A DNA stretch of 64,000 nt from Perognathus longimembris pacificus (GCF_023159225.1 NC_063168.1:48319062-48383061); one strand, 5' to 3'. Shown: positions 22,125-33,049, counted from the stretch's first letter. Translations and numbers: made by a program. Notes: a model not told the origin generated them from the letters alone.

Positions 22125-22667
22125 CCTAAAAATAATTTTCTATCTGCAAAATGGGGCCAATAATACCTGCACCCTTGATTTCATATGATTCGTTGGAGTA
22201 CCAGACATGATAATATGCAAAAACACTCAAAAAGTATGATGCAAATCAGAAAGAGTGGTTGGTCCCTGTCCAGGCAGCTTTGGAAATAAAGCTTTTGTGG
22301 AAAAATTGCACATTGTGCACTGCAATATAACTGATCATGAATAGATGTGATTGTCTCATAGACATATAAAATGTTTGTATAGTATTTTGCTTACTATTTC
22401 TATGAATAGCCATTTTTAAGGAGTTGGCAAAAGCCTCCTCCACTGGTGTGATTACACTCATGAACATGCCCATAAATGGTGCAGTGTTTAAAGCAAGAAG
22501 GTGAATTCTATTTCTACTACCTTATTATGCTCAGCTTTTCTGCAATTTCCCATTTCTTTCCACAAAGAGGGACATTGTTCAGAGCAGAACTGTTAGATAG
22601 AGCACTTTCCTCTTAGATGCTTTGCTTTCACCTTTGAGGCTCAATGCAGACTGAATGTGTGCAGTTT

Positions 22668-22885
22668 TTTTTTTTTGTTTTTTGTTTTTTTGCCAGTCGT
22701 GGAGCTTGGACTCAGGGCCTGAGCACTGTCCCGGGCTTCTTTTTTGGCTCTAGGCTAGCACTCTACCACTTGAGCCACAGCACCACTTCTGGCCTTTTTG
22801 TATGTATGTGGTGCTGAGGAATCAAACCCAGGGCTTCATATATACAAGGCAAGCACTCTTGCCACCAGACCATGTTCCCAGCCCC
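22668..22885 (-). mobile_element. IDL-Geo SINE, antisense, first of a double insertion
   Basis: Tail with TTTG interruptions. The body is more diverged than its neighbour. Flanked by gaatgtgtgcagttt (22653-22667) and gaatgtctgcagttt (22886-22900), one mismatch. Confidence 0.92.
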
Positions 22886-22901
22886 GAATGTCTGCAGTTT
22901 T

Positions 22902-23088
22902 GTTTTTTTTTTTTTTTTGGCCAGTCCTGGGCCTTGGACTCATGGCCTGAGCACTGTCCCTGGCTTCCTTTTGCTCAAGGCTAGCACTCTGCCACGAGCC
23001 ACAGCGCCACTTCTGGCTGTTTTCTGTATATGTGGTGCTGGGGAATTGAACCCAGGGCCTCATGCCACTAGGCCATATCCCCAGCCCC
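22902..23088 (-). mobile_element. IDL-Geo SINE, antisense, second of a double insertion
   Basis: Inserted in the right-hand target copy of the preceding SINE. The flanks at 22886-22901 and 23089-23104 are identical (gaatgtctgcagtttt). Two small internal deletions: 'gccacgagcc' lacks the expected 'ttgagcc' spacing, and 'cctcatgccactag' lacks about 25 bases of the left half. Confidence 0.93.
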
Positions 23089-23278
23089 GAATGTCTGCAG
23101 TTTTATCATGGAACTTTTCATCTCAGATATGGAAGGAACACTGAGCAACTGTTCTGAAAACAAAATGCACTCTCCTGAAGGAACCAGATGCCTGGTTCTT
23201 ATACCAGTATGCTGTGACTTTAAGCCACTATTGTCAACTCTGTGAGGCTCTAGTCTTCCTATGCATAAAACGATTTCC

Positions 23279-23281
<3 letters not shown>

Positions 23282-23325
<44 letters not shown>
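23282..23325. repeat. (CA)n microsatellite
   Basis: About 22 CA units, at the tail side of the ID-like copy that follows. Confidence 0.98.
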
Positions 23326-23326
<1 letters not shown>

Positions 23327-23327
<1 letters not shown>

Positions 23328-23403
23328 TTGGAGAAGGGTGCTAGAGATGGAAGCCAGGGTGGAGCATATGGCAAACAAGTGCTCTACCACTAAAACACAG
23401 CTA
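23327..23403 (-). mobile_element. ID-like SINE monomer, antisense
   Basis: 'gtgctagagatggaagccag' to 'ctctaccactaaaacacagc'. Confidence 0.65.
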
Positions 23404-23584
23404 GTCTTCACTACTGATTTCTTCTATAAAGTAATGAGTTTTTAATAGGTGTATTGAGATATAATTCATAAACAATTTCCAATTTAAAGTCTACAATTCA
23501 AAGTTTTAAAGTATGATCACATATATAGCCATTGGTACTATCAGTTTGAAATCATTTTAATCATCTCATTAAAACAAAATTCTA

Positions 23585-23662
23585 GGAGGACTGAAGATAT
23601 AGCTCAAAGATATAGTACCTGCCCACATGTCCAAGGCCTTGGATTTGATCACTAGCACTGAA
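23585..23662 (+). mobile_element. ID-like SINE monomer, sense
   Basis: 'ggactgaagatatagctcaa' to 'ttggatttgatcactagcac' with an A-rich tail, inside the old antisense L1. Confidence 0.65.
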
Positions 23663-23689
23663 AAAAGAAAAACCAAACAAGAAAGGAAG

Positions 23690-23851
23690 TAGGGATGGGT
23701 GGAGTTGGGAGAGTTGGGGAAGAATGATGAAAGGGCCAACACTGATCAAGATGCATTGTAGTAAACAGAAGGTGTGTCTCAAATGGTAGAGCACTAACCT
23801 TGAGTGAAAAGCCAAGTGACACCCTGAGGCCCTGAGTCCGAACCCCACTAC

Positions 23852-23902
<51 letters not shown>

Positions 23903-23965
23903 ATGTACTCATAAATTGACATGTTGAATTAAAATTCTCAGCACAATTACTTAAAGATAATAGGA
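23690..23965 (+). mobile_element. L1 3' UTR end, sense, split by a Geo-type SINE fragment
   Basis: The pieces 'actgatcaagatgcattgta' (before 23763) and 'tgacatgttgaattaaaatt' plus 'cacaattacttaaagataat' (after 23905) rejoin to match the 3' end also seen at 31300-31410. Between them is a sense Geo-module fragment (23765-23853) with a (CA)n tail. Confidence 0.6.
23854..23901. repeat. (CA)n microsatellite, SINE tail
   Basis: About 24 CA units following 'ccgaaccccactacctg' of a Geo-module fragment. The Cys/Val frames on the minus strand are its translation. Confidence 0.97.
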
Positions 23966-23967
23966 AA

Positions 23968-24052
23968 GAAGAAAGACAAGAAGGAAGGAAGAAAGGAAGG
24001 AAGGAAGGAAGGAAAGAAGGAAGGAAGGAAGGAAAGAAAGGAGGGAGGGAGG
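23968..24052. repeat. (GGAA)n polypurine tract
   Basis: Imperfect GGAA/GAAA/GGGA units following the L1 3' end, probably its former A tail. Confidence 0.92.
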
Positions 24053-24697
24053 GAAATTCCTTAACCTTATACTATCATCTCCTACTTTCCCCTTCCTTCT
24101 ACCACCCCAGCCCTAAGTAACTACAAATCTACTTGCTATCTCTATAGATTTCCCTATTCTGGACTTCAATGAATGAACTCATACAATATGTGGCTTTTCA
24201 GAGACTAGCTTCTTTCAGGCAGCACAGTGCTATCAAGGTTCATCCATGTTGTAGCACATTAATTCTTTCCTTTCCATGGTGAAGTAATAGTATATTAAAT
24301 GGAAAAACCATCTCTTGTTCACCAATTCATTCTAAGGATGGACTTTTGAGTTGCTGAATTATGAATACTTTTGTATATACATTTGTGTACAAATTTCTAT
24401 GTGCACATAAATTTTATTTCTCTTGGTATCATATGGTAACTCAGTGATTAATTATTTTAGAAAACTGCCAGACAAAAGCATCTGGGCATGCGTTCCCTAT
24501 GGGCAGTGTATATTAACTTTGTAGTTTCTCACATCTTCACTGGTCTTTGTTGCTGTCTGACTTTAGGAGTTCTAACATTCCAAGGATTGTGAAGAAGTAT
24601 CTCTCTGTGTTTTTTTTTAAATTATTTTTATTTTCACTTCCCTGGTGATGAGTTAGTCTAAGTATTTTTCGTGAATTTATTGGAAATTCTTATAGCT

Positions 24698-24927
24698 CTT
24701 TTTTTGGGGGAGGGGGGAGGTCAGGGCCTGGGTGCTGTCCCTGAGCTCTTTCACTTACGGCTAGTGTTCTACCACTTTGAGCCATAGCACCACTTCCGGT
24801 TTTCTGGTAATTAATTGGAGATAAGTGTCTTATGGACTTTCCTACCTGGGCTGGCTTTGAACTGTGATTCTCAGATCTCAGCCTTCTGAGTAGCTAGCAT
24901 TATAGGCATGAGCCACCAGTGTCCAGC
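24698..24927 (-). mobile_element. B1L-Geo SINE, antisense
   Basis: Tail altered to T7-G-rich. The first bases of the Geo module are missing. The body reads 'gtcagggcctgggtgctgtc' to 'gagccaccagtgtccagc'. Confidence 0.85.
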
Positions 24928-25110
24928 TTACATCATCTTTAGAGAAACTTCTATTCAGATCTTTGCCTATTATAATTCTTTTTAAAACAATAAGTAACAA
25001 CAGCAAAAATAATACTACTAAATCTCCTAGTTTTTGAAAACAAGTGTATAAATGATTAATCTAACTTTCATATCTCTAAACTTTTGACCCTGTTTTTTCT
25101 TTTACTTTCT

Positions 25111-25201
25111 GTGGTGGGAAGGATCAAACCCATATATTCTTACATGCTAGAAAAGTGCTTTATAGACAAGTGTTTTATCACTAAACTACACTCCCAGACC
25201 C
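25111..25201 (-). mobile_element. ID-like SINE monomer, antisense
   Basis: 'ggtgggaaggatcaaaccca' to 'ctacactcccagaccc'. Diverged. Confidence 0.6.
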
Positions 25202-25508
25202 TTATGAATTTGCTTTTAGGCACATTCATTAGAAAAGCTAAGTTAATACCTTTTGTTTTCTTACATCTTTGGTCTTATTTTCATTATAAGAGGTTATATG
25301 TGATCATAATCTATGATCCCAATATTGTATTTCAGATACCAAAGATTTTTTGTGGGGGCTAATATTATATTTAAGTGGTAGAAGGCACAATTCCTAGCAT
25401 CAAAAAGAAAATAAATAAAAATTTTAAAAACTAGTATTCCTTAAGAATGTCCTTAAAGGACCCTGTGTACTCCTTTTCCAAGCTACTAGAACTGATTAAA
25501 AACATTGG

Positions 25509-25990
25509 TAAGCTGGGCACTGGTGGCTTATACCTGTAATCCTCGCTACTAAGAAGGCTGAGATCTGAAGATCATGGTTCAAAGCCAGCTTAGGCAGGAG
25601 AGTTTTTGGTTTTTTGTTTTTGTTTTTGTTTTTGTTGCCAGTCCTGAGCCTTGACTCAGGGCCTAAGCACTGTCCCTGGCTCCTTTTTGCTCAAGGCTAT
25701 CACTCTGCCACTTGAGTTCAGCACCACTTCTGCACTTCTGACCATTTTCTATATATGTGGTGCTGGGGAATCAAACCCTTGGCTTCATGTATACAAGGCA
25801 AGCACTGTTGCCACTAGGCCATATTCCCAGCCTCTGTGAGAGTCTTATCTCCAGTTAACCACCAGAAAACCAGAAGTGGCACTGTGGCTCAAAGTGATGG
25901 AACACTAGCCTTGAGCAAAAGTGCTCGGGGACAGTGATCAGGCCCTGAGTTCAAGCTCCATCATCACTACCACAAACAACAACAACAAAA
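25509..25990 (+). mobile_element. B1L-Geo SINE, sense, split by an antisense IDL-Geo
   Basis: The left piece (25509-25605) holds the B1-like monomer. The right piece (25838-25990) resumes with 'gagagtcttatctccagtta' and the complete Geo module, then a (CAA)n tail. Confidence 0.9.
25606..25837 (-). mobile_element. IDL-Geo SINE, antisense, nested
   Basis: (TTTTTG)n tail, then a complete body ending 'ggccatattcccagcct'. The target duplication is gagagttt/gagagtct. Confidence 0.9.
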
Positions 25991-25997
25991 CCTTGGT

Positions 25998-27775
25998 AAA
26001 ATAACAGGATATAAAACCAATCCATAAAAATCAACAGCCTTCTTCTATGCCAATAATGAGAAGATTGAGACAAAAATCAGGAAGGAAATTCCATTTTCAA
26101 TAGTCTCAAACAACAACAGTAAGAACAACAACCCTTAGGAATTAACCAAGGATGTAAAGGATCTCTAATGTGAAAACCATAAAAACTTAAAGAAGGAAAT
26201 CAAAGAAAACATAAATAAGTGGAAAGACCTTCAATGCTCCTGGATTGGCAGAATTAATATAGTGAAAAATGGCAATGCTGACCAAAACAATCTACTAATT
26301 CGGTGCAATGCCCATTAAAATCCCAACATCATTTTTCAAAGACAGAAAACAACCCAAAAATTTATATGGACTCATTAGAGACCCCCAATTCACAAAAGCA
26401 ATCCTTAGCAGAAAAAGCAGTGCTGGAGGTATAACAATACCAAACTTGAAACAGTACTACAGAGATATAGAAATGAAAACAGCTTTGTACTGGCACACAA
26501 ATAGGATGAGGGCCAATGGAACAGAACAGAAGACCCAGAAACAAACCCATACAGCCATCAAGTGTTCAATAAGGGAACCAAAAATAGACTGGAAGAAAGA
26601 CAGCCTCTTCAACAAATGGTTCTGGGAAAACTGGATATCCACATGCAGAAAACAGAAACTGGACTCTTAATCACCGCATACCAACATCAATTCAAAATGT
26701 GTCAAAATCCTCAATGTAAGACCAGGATACTATTACAGGAAGGAATGGGAGAAACATTAGGACACCTTGGCACAGCACAGAACTTTCTAAGTGAAGATCC
26801 AGAAGCACGACAAATCAAAGACTTGATAAATGGGAATGCATCAAACAAAAAAGTTTCTGAACTGGAAAAGACATAGTTAACAAACTAAAAAGGCAGCCTA
26901 CAGAATGCGAGATTTTTGCCAGCTACACACCAGACAATGGCCTAATATCCAGAATAAACAACAAACTTAAAAAATTAAATCCTAAACTCCACCTCCCTCA
27001 ACAACACAATCAATAAATTGACTAATGAGCTAAAGAAAGTCTTCTCCAAAGAAGAAGTAAAAAGAGCCAATAGATACCTGAAGAAATGCTCAGCATCTTT
27101 AGTCATAAAGGAAATGCAAATCAAAACTACACTGAGACTCCACCTCACCCCAGTTAGAGGGGCCATTATCAAGAAAACAACAGCAGAAGCTGACACTGAT
27201 GTGAACAAAATGGAACCCTAAAACTATTAGGGGGAATGTACATAACTTGTTCAACTACTCTGAAAAGAAGTATGGAGGGTCCTCAAAAGTTAAACAGAAC
27301 TACTCTATGATCTAGCTGTTCTAGTCCTGGGCATTTATCCAAAAGATTACACACATCATCAGTTATGCCACCAGCACAGCCATGTTCACTGCAGCACTAT
27401 TCACCATTACCAAGGTATGGAATCAACCCAGATGCTCCTCAATGGAGGATGAATAGGTCAAGGAAATATGATATATATACAGAATACAAATTTACTCATC
27501 CATTAGAATTATATTGTACCATTTGTAAAGGAATTAAAAGACCTAGAAAATTTATACTGACTCAGGTCCAGAGAGACCAAGGATGCATATTTTCCCTTAT
27601 ATGTTGACGCTAGATTTAGCTTATAAATTTATAAGCAAATACATTAGGTGGTATGCAAGTATCTATACATGTTATTACCTGAAATATAGTAGATTCAAGA
27701 GAGAACTTAAATAGGTAATTCCTAAGAAAGGCAAAGTCAAAGTTCAACAAAATAAACAAAATAAAAACAAGATAA
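25998..27775 (+). mobile_element. Old L1 3' half, sense, end of ORF2 plus 3' UTR (broken)
   Basis: Protein-level traces of the C-terminal part of L1 ORF2p are visible in order. '[11 protein letters not shown]' is encoded near 26240. The frame at 26308-26670 contains '[10 protein letters not shown]', 'AGGITIPNLKQYY' and 'DSLFNKWFWENW', which are hallmarks of the region after the reverse transcriptase. At 27018-27221 there is 'VKRANRYLKKCSASL'. Multiple frameshifts and stops make it a dead remnant. It was 5'-truncated or eroded near 25998, next to the B1L-Geo tail. The end lies in 'aaacaaaataaaaacaag'. Confidence 0.88.
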
Positions 27776-27784
27776 AGAGGTTTC

Positions 27785-28090
27785 AATTCCATGAGTCAGG
27801 TTTATGAGTACAATGCATTTCAAATGATGTCACCCCTTCCAGCATTCTCCCCCATTTTCTCCCTCCCATCCTTACCCTCAAGTTACTTAGTTCAATTGTT
27901 ATATAATGCACATTGAATCTAATGACTGCATTTGCTCACCCCTTTTTCCTCCGTGTGTCATCCTCCTCTCAAAACTCTCCCCCCACATGTTTCTGCTTCC
28001 TGATATTCATTTTGCTAAGCAGTTCAACAGCCATAACATCATATTCTAACAACTTGAACACAGAAGCAGATAGTAATCTACCAATTATCT
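27785..28090 (-). mobile_element. L1 3' UTR, antisense, tail-to-tail with preceding L1
   Basis: 'aaatgatgtcaccccttcca', C/T-rich 'ccattttctccctcccatc' and 'gttatataatgcacattgaa' correspond to the segment at 63163-63340. They look like the reverse of an L1 3' UTR with its polypurine tract. Assignment to L1 is by resemblance to the sense copy at 39526-40060. Confidence 0.5.
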
Positions 28091-28109
28091 ATTAAACATT
28101 TAGTCTTTA

Positions 28110-28194
28110 TATTTGTGCCAGTACTAGGGTTTGAACTCAAGATCTTTGAACCTCAGAACTGAGCCTCCTGAGTAGCTAGGATTACAGGTGCCTG
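28110..28194 (-). mobile_element. B1L-Geo fragment, antisense, internally deleted
   Basis: 'gccagtactagggtttgaac' joined directly to 'tgagcctcctgagtagctag'. Most of the middle is missing. Confidence 0.65.
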
Positions 28195-28543
28195 TCTTCT
28201 TTAACTTTCTTTAAACCATCACATACACAGAAAATTGTGTTTGTATAACACAATAAGTGAACAGAGGAGGCCACCAATGACTTGAGTTGAACTATCCAGA
28301 GGCTCCCATCCTCCAGAACCTTCCTACCTGTCACAAGGGATAAGGGGAACAATTTCCTGGCACTTTGTAACTTATTCACAGATTTTAACATCCTAGCACA
28401 TTCTACACATAAGCTACATGCACACACACACATTCACATATATGCATAATTTACATATTGGAAACAAGCTCATCTTGATTCCTGTCACCAAGAAGAAAGC
28501 TATATAGCTCAAGCATGCTATAACAATACAATAAATTCCCAGT

Positions 28544-28751
28544 TGGGGCTGGGAATATGGCCTAGTGGCAAGAGTGCTTGCCGACTATACACGAAGTCCT
28601 GGGTTCGATTCCCCAGCACCACATATACAGAAAATGGCCAGAGGTGGCACTGTGGCTCAAGTGGCAGAGTGCTAGCCTTGAGCAAAAAGAAGCCAGGGAC
28701 AGTGCTCAGGCCTTGAGTCCAAGGCCCAGGACTAGCCAAAAATAAATAAAA

Positions 28752-28799
<48 letters not shown>

Positions 28800-28800
28800 A
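28544..28800 (+). mobile_element. IDL-Geo SINE, sense, (AAAT)n tail
   Basis: A box TGGCCTAGTGG and B box GGTTCGATTCC intact. Tail is (AAAT)n at 28738-28800. Perfect 14-bp target duplication aataaattcccagt (28530-28543 and 28801-28814). Confidence 0.95.
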
Positions 28801-28817
28801 AATAAATTCCCAGTGAC

Positions 28818-29065
28818 CCTTATGGACTGCATTGTGTCTCTACTCCCTAAACACATAGGTTGAAGTCCTACCATTTCTCAAAATGCACTCTAATTTGGAG
28901 ATGACCTTTTTAGGAAAGTGAATAAAGTAAGTCCATTGCATGAGCTTCTGATCTAATACGACATGTCTCTGTAAGAAGAGGAAGGACAAGGAGTAAAGGC
29001 AACAAGAACACCGCAAGAAGGAGGCCTTAGGAGAAACCAAACGTGCCTTTGATCTTGGACTTCAA
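28818..29065 (+). mobile_element. Probable ancient LTR-like element (partial)
   Basis: 'tatggactgcattgtgtctc', 'ggttgaagtcctaccatttc', 'tctgtaagaagaggaagg', 'ggccttaggagaaaccaaac' and 'tttgatcttggacttcaagt' follow the order of a common mammalian LTR-type repeat. No coding sequence. The class call (MaLR/ERVL-like) is from memory of the family and not assigned to a subfamily. Confidence 0.5.
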
Positions 29066-29870
29066 GTCTAGTAAGAAAATATGTTTCTGTTATTCAATCC
29101 TCAGTATGTACAATTATGCATTGCACTTATCAAAAGTCTAGCTCTTCTTCACACAAATTCATGGAGGGCTGGTGAAACTCCATTTAGTGATCCAGCACTC
29201 TATACTCCATCTTTTGTCACCTGATTGTGTCAGTAAGACTGGCACAAGTCTCAGGCCAGCTGGGGCCCTCACCTCTACCTACAGTTCCTTGGAAGTCCAA
29301 TTGGGAGACTGGTCCACAAGGCCCTGGCTTAACAGAAGAGAGGCTGGGCCTATCAGGAAAGTTTTGTGGATATTGAGTAAACAGCTATTGTCTCTGTCAC
29401 AAAATTAGCTATATTTGGGATCTAGCTAAAACAATTAATATGCTCCCCCAGTCATCTGGACTGTCTCTTGATAGGGATAGTAACAGACCTATTTATTCCT
29501 TTGTGGGAAGCAGGACTTTTATTAGTATTTAATTAAAAACAAATGAGAATTCTTTCCATTGTTTAAAAAATACACACTGATTCCTTTCCTTGTGTTACAT
29601 TTAGCCCTCTTGAGATCTCACTGGTGGTTTTACTTACGTCATCGAGCATGTATGACTTCCTACCCTGTTAGGATATAATTTCCAATGAAAACAAGCTCTT
29701 GACCACCCTGAGGGGGACATTAGAAAAAATGGAAACACTAACTCACTGGTTGAATTTATGTTTGTTCTAGAACACTTTTGGAATCCCAAATCCTCAGATT
29801 AGTGCTCAAGGCCATCCTCAGTAAATAGCCACCCCTTCCACCAAACCTATACACTTGTGAGTCTGTTGCT
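29065..29870. other. About 800 bases, nothing recognised
   Basis: No SINE or L1. The plus frame 29172-29408 (78 codons) has no recognisable product. Confidence 0.35.
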
Positions 29871-30149
29871 TTTCTCTTTCTTTCTCTCATGCTTGCTTCC
29901 TTCCCTCCTTCCTTCCTTCTTTATCTTGGGGTTTTAAAAAAATAATTAGCATGAATATGAATGACACAGTGAGCATAATAGATTACTTTATCTTGGATTT
30001 GCACCAAATTTTTGGCTCCTAAGGCCACTGGATTACTATTATCCTAACAAAATTAATAATAAAGCCATATTTTTATATATGGGTGGAAGAGTTAGCAGTT
30101 CTTCTTTACTTTTTCGGGTTTCTTCCTTTCTTTTTTTTTCCTCTCTCTC

Positions 30150-30262
30150 CCCCCCTCTCCAAGAGCTCTTCCCTAGCACCCCAAAATCTCAATAAATAGC
30201 ACAAACTGGCCTCAATATCATAATGTCTCATGGGATTTGCAGGTGTGAACCACTACTCCCAG
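30150..30262 (-). mobile_element. Degraded B1-like monomer, antisense
   Basis: C/T-rich tail side (30120-30165), then 'caaactggcctcaatatcat' and 'caggtgtgaaccactactcc'. Confidence 0.5.
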
Positions 30263-30441
30263 CTCATTATCATCTTCTCTGAAAACCAGGTGTTGTTTTA
30301 TTTACTCTCTCACCACAACCATTTTGATTTACAACAAATTTGTAAATATTTACTGGAACACTATTACCTTTGTTTATAACCACTTGTTAAATTGTTAGCA
30401 ACAAAGAAGGTCCCAGATTCTCTTAAGCAGTCCTGTTTTTT

Positions 30442-30651
30442 TTCTGTTTTTTTTTTTTGGCCAGTCCTGGGCCTTGGACTCAGGGCCTAAGCACTGTCCC
30501 TGGCTTCTTCCCGCTCAAGGCTAGCACTCTGCCACTTGAGCCACAGCGCCGCTTCTGGCCGTTTTCTGTATATGTGGTGCTGGGGAATCGAACCCAGGGC
30601 CTCGGGTATACCGAGGCAGGCACTCTTGCCACTAGGCTATATCCCCAGCCC
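30442..30651 (-). mobile_element. IDL-Geo SINE, antisense, young subgroup
   Basis: Near-consensus with 'cttcccgctcaag', 'gcgccgcttctgg' and 'aggctatatcc'. The target duplication 'cagtcctgtttttt' begins at 30428 and 30653. One extra base makes 'cgggtataccgagg'. Confidence 0.95.
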
Positions 30652-30899
30652 CCAGTCCTGTTTTTTAAATGCCCGTTTTAAAATTGTTCAGACCATAGAT
30701 GGTCACGTTAGTTTTTACCTATGAGTTTGGCAAGGAGAGTCTTACCTCTTAAATAGTTCGAGTCAATATCAGCTGCTAAAGAAAACATGAAAGCAGCATA
30801 CATTACTACTAAGGGCATAGCTGATCAAGCTGTAAAATACTGACATGATATGGCTGATGACAATGTCCAAATGGATGTGCTAGGAGCATATAGATCTAA

Positions 30900-31180
30900 C
30901 AACATTATATAGCATTTATTGACTGTTTGCTACATACATGCTGCTAAGTGACTTTGTTCCATTAACCTTATTTAATTCAGACCATAATCTTAAAAAGATT
31001 AATAATCCTAGGGTAAGATTATCATACAGAGTTATAGATGAAGAAACTGCTTTCAGAGAAGTATTTGCATAAGGTTAAAAAGCAATACTGAAGCCAGGCT
31101 GAGCTGGCTCATTAGTATCAATACTGAATTCAGGAACTGAACCCTGGCTCATTAGTCACATTCTTAATCACAGCTGTGAT
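30900..31180 (+). mobile_element. MIR, sense
   Basis: 'atttattgactgtttgctac', 'gttatagatgaagaaactgc' and 'gaattcaggaactgaaccct' are in MIR order. A short internal duplication repeats 'ctggctcattagt'. Confidence 0.75.
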
Positions 31181-31299
31181 GTCCCACAGATACAGGGAAT
31201 AATGTAAAGTTTTAAAAACTAGATAAAAAACACAAGATTTGTACAGTGCTTACTACCAATAAAGTGCAAATATAGGTTAGATTGAGAGAAAAGATAGGT

Positions 31300-31412
31300 T
31301 GAGATGAATGGGTGAGAATGTTGAAAGGGGTGAAATTGATCAAGATGTACTGTGTTCATAAACTGCTTTGTTGAATGGTAACTCTTGTACAACTACTTAA
31401 AGATAATAAAAT
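31300..31412 (+). mobile_element. L1 3' UTR end, sense
   Basis: 'gaaattgatcaagatgtact' to 'acaactacttaaagataata' and an A-rich end. The same 3' end is seen at 23690-23965. Confidence 0.6.
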
Positions 31413-31481
31413 ATTTTTAAAAGGATATAACTGGGGAAAACTATCATCTTACACCAACAACTTAACACCTGGGTATATTTC

Positions 31482-31690
31482 CTTCCTTTTTTTTTTTTTT
31501 TTTTTGCCAGTCCTGGGCTTGGACTCAGGGCCTGAGCACTGTCCCTAGTTTGCTCAAGGCTAGCACTCTGCCACTTGAGCCACAGTGCCACCTCTGGCCG
31601 TTTTCTGTATATGTGGTACTGGGGACTTGAACCCAGGGCTTCATGTATACGAGGCAAGCACTCTTGCCACTAGGCCATATCCCCAGCCCC
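31482..31690 (-). mobile_element. IDL-Geo SINE, antisense
   Basis: T tract of about 19. The Geo module has a small deletion ('cctagtttgctcaagg' lacks 'cttcttt'). The left half is complete. Confidence 0.9.
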
Positions 31691-31856
31691 AATCTAGAGT
31701 TTTTATGAGCAGCTCAGGGAATTATCAGGAACTAAACTTCATAGTTTTGTGGCCTCAGCATCCTCAGTGTTCAGCATCTACACTATATCCCCAAATGACT
31801 TCTCTAGTGACAGTGATCAAATCCACAGTCTACCAGCCAGAGAAAACAGAAGAGCA

Positions 31857-32063
31857 GGGGCTGGGAATATGGCTAGTGGCAAGAGTGCTTGCCTCGTACC
31901 TATGAAGCCCTGGGTTCGATTCCCCAGCACCACATATACAGAAAATGGTCAGAGGTGGTGCTGTGGCTCAAGTGGTAGAGTGCTATCCTTGAGCAAAAGA
32001 AAAGAAGCCAGGGACAGTGCTCAGGCCCTGAGTTCAAGGCCCAGGACTGGCAAAAAAGAAAAA
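31857..32063 (+). mobile_element. IDL-Geo SINE, sense
   Basis: The A box is damaged (TGGCTAGTGG, one base lost) and the B box is intact. The target duplication is gaaaacagaagagca/gaaaacagaagatca (31842-31856, 32064-32078). Confidence 0.93.
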
Positions 32064-32234
32064 GAAAACAGAAGATCATCCTTCCCTTTATTTAACATGG
32101 CTTCCTGGAATTGTCTTCACATCCCACTAGCCAAAGCCAAGATGTTTGTTTGATCACATGGAACTGTGAGGGAAGCCAGAGATGTAAGTTATATTTTGTA
32201 GGGATATTTATTTGGCTTAAAACTAGGGGTTCAG

Positions 32235-32335
32235 GAGAGTAATGGAGTGAATTGGATTATACTATATATACATACATGGAAGTGTCATATTGAAATTCTT
32301 TTGTACAATTAATATACAGTCATAAAAAGTGAGAA
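32235..32335 (+). mobile_element. Possible L1 3' end, sense
   Basis: 'gaagtgtcatattgaaattc' and 'gtacaattaatatacagtca' then an A-rich end. Weakly supported. Confidence 0.4.
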
Positions 32336-32340
32336 AAATT

Positions 32341-32563
32341 GAATACCAGTGGCTCACACTTGTAATCCTACCTACTCAAGGGGCTGAGCTCTGAGGATCA
32401 AGGTTTAAAGCCAAACTAGGCAGAAAAGTCCACTGCACTCTATCTCTAATTAATCGGCAAAAAGGATTTACAGGCATGATTCAAGTGGTAGAATTTCAGC
32501 CATGAGCAAAACAGCCAGGCAAGAGCCTTGAAGCCCTGAGTTCAGGCCCTAGTACCAAGATGG
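32341..32563 (+). mobile_element. B1L-Geo SINE, sense
   Basis: 'ccagtggctcacacttgtaa' to 'gagttcaggccctagtacc'. The junction between halves is diverged. Confidence 0.8.
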
Positions 32564-33049
32564 AAGACAGTCAGGCAGGCCCACACATAATGCATATTAA
32601 GGAGTTTCTCAGAAATAAATGGCATTGCATTTGGAAGCTGCAGGCTAAGACAGAAACATGGAGATTTCAGTCCCTGCCATGGTCACAGCCTGAGCTGCAA
32701 AAAGGGATAAGAGAAATGACAGTTAACAGAGTAATAATTAGCACTAAGAATAAAACAGCCTCCTAACTGGAGGGGTCTCAATTATCCTGCATGAGTCAGA
32801 CCAGTCATTCTGGTTTGCCTGTGTGCAGCGTTAGCACCCTGGTTAGCCTGGCACTCACAGATCTTCAGTTTAGATCTTAGCATCTGAATGCTGGCCTCAG
32901 TTCTTATTTATCCAGGGAGAATGGAGCTATTTATTTTCCCTCAAGATCATGTATTTTATGTGTGCTCATTGACAGAAAATTCTTGAAAATCTGGGTTGTA
33001 CATCATTTCCTCTTATACATTCTTAGGAAGCAAAGTAGAATTTTTCCTT

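Larger units (their letters stand above)
23435..25360 (-). mobile_element. Old L1 (L1M-type) 3' region, antisense, heavily interrupted
   Basis: 'gtattgagatataattcata' and 'gtctacaattcaaagtttta' near 23450-23510, 'ggttcatccatgttgtagca' near 24238, 'tggtatcatatggtaactca' near 24424, and 'gagaaacttctattcagatc' near 24942 are the reverse of ancient L1 3' text in the expected order. Insertions at 23585-24055, 24698-24927 and 25111-25201 interrupt it. No reading frame survives. Confidence 0.75.

Noticed and set aside
26308..26670. 120-codon plus frame with reverse-transcriptase-like features
   Set aside because: It is a real L1 ORF2 remnant but flanked by stops and frameshifts. Annotated as part of the dead L1 at 25998-27775 and not as a gene.
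28544..28640. tRNA-like A and B boxes suggesting a tRNA gene
   Set aside because: They belong to the ID-like halves of SINEs. There is no full cloverleaf or acceptor-stem pairing, and the sequence continues into Geo and an A-rich tail.
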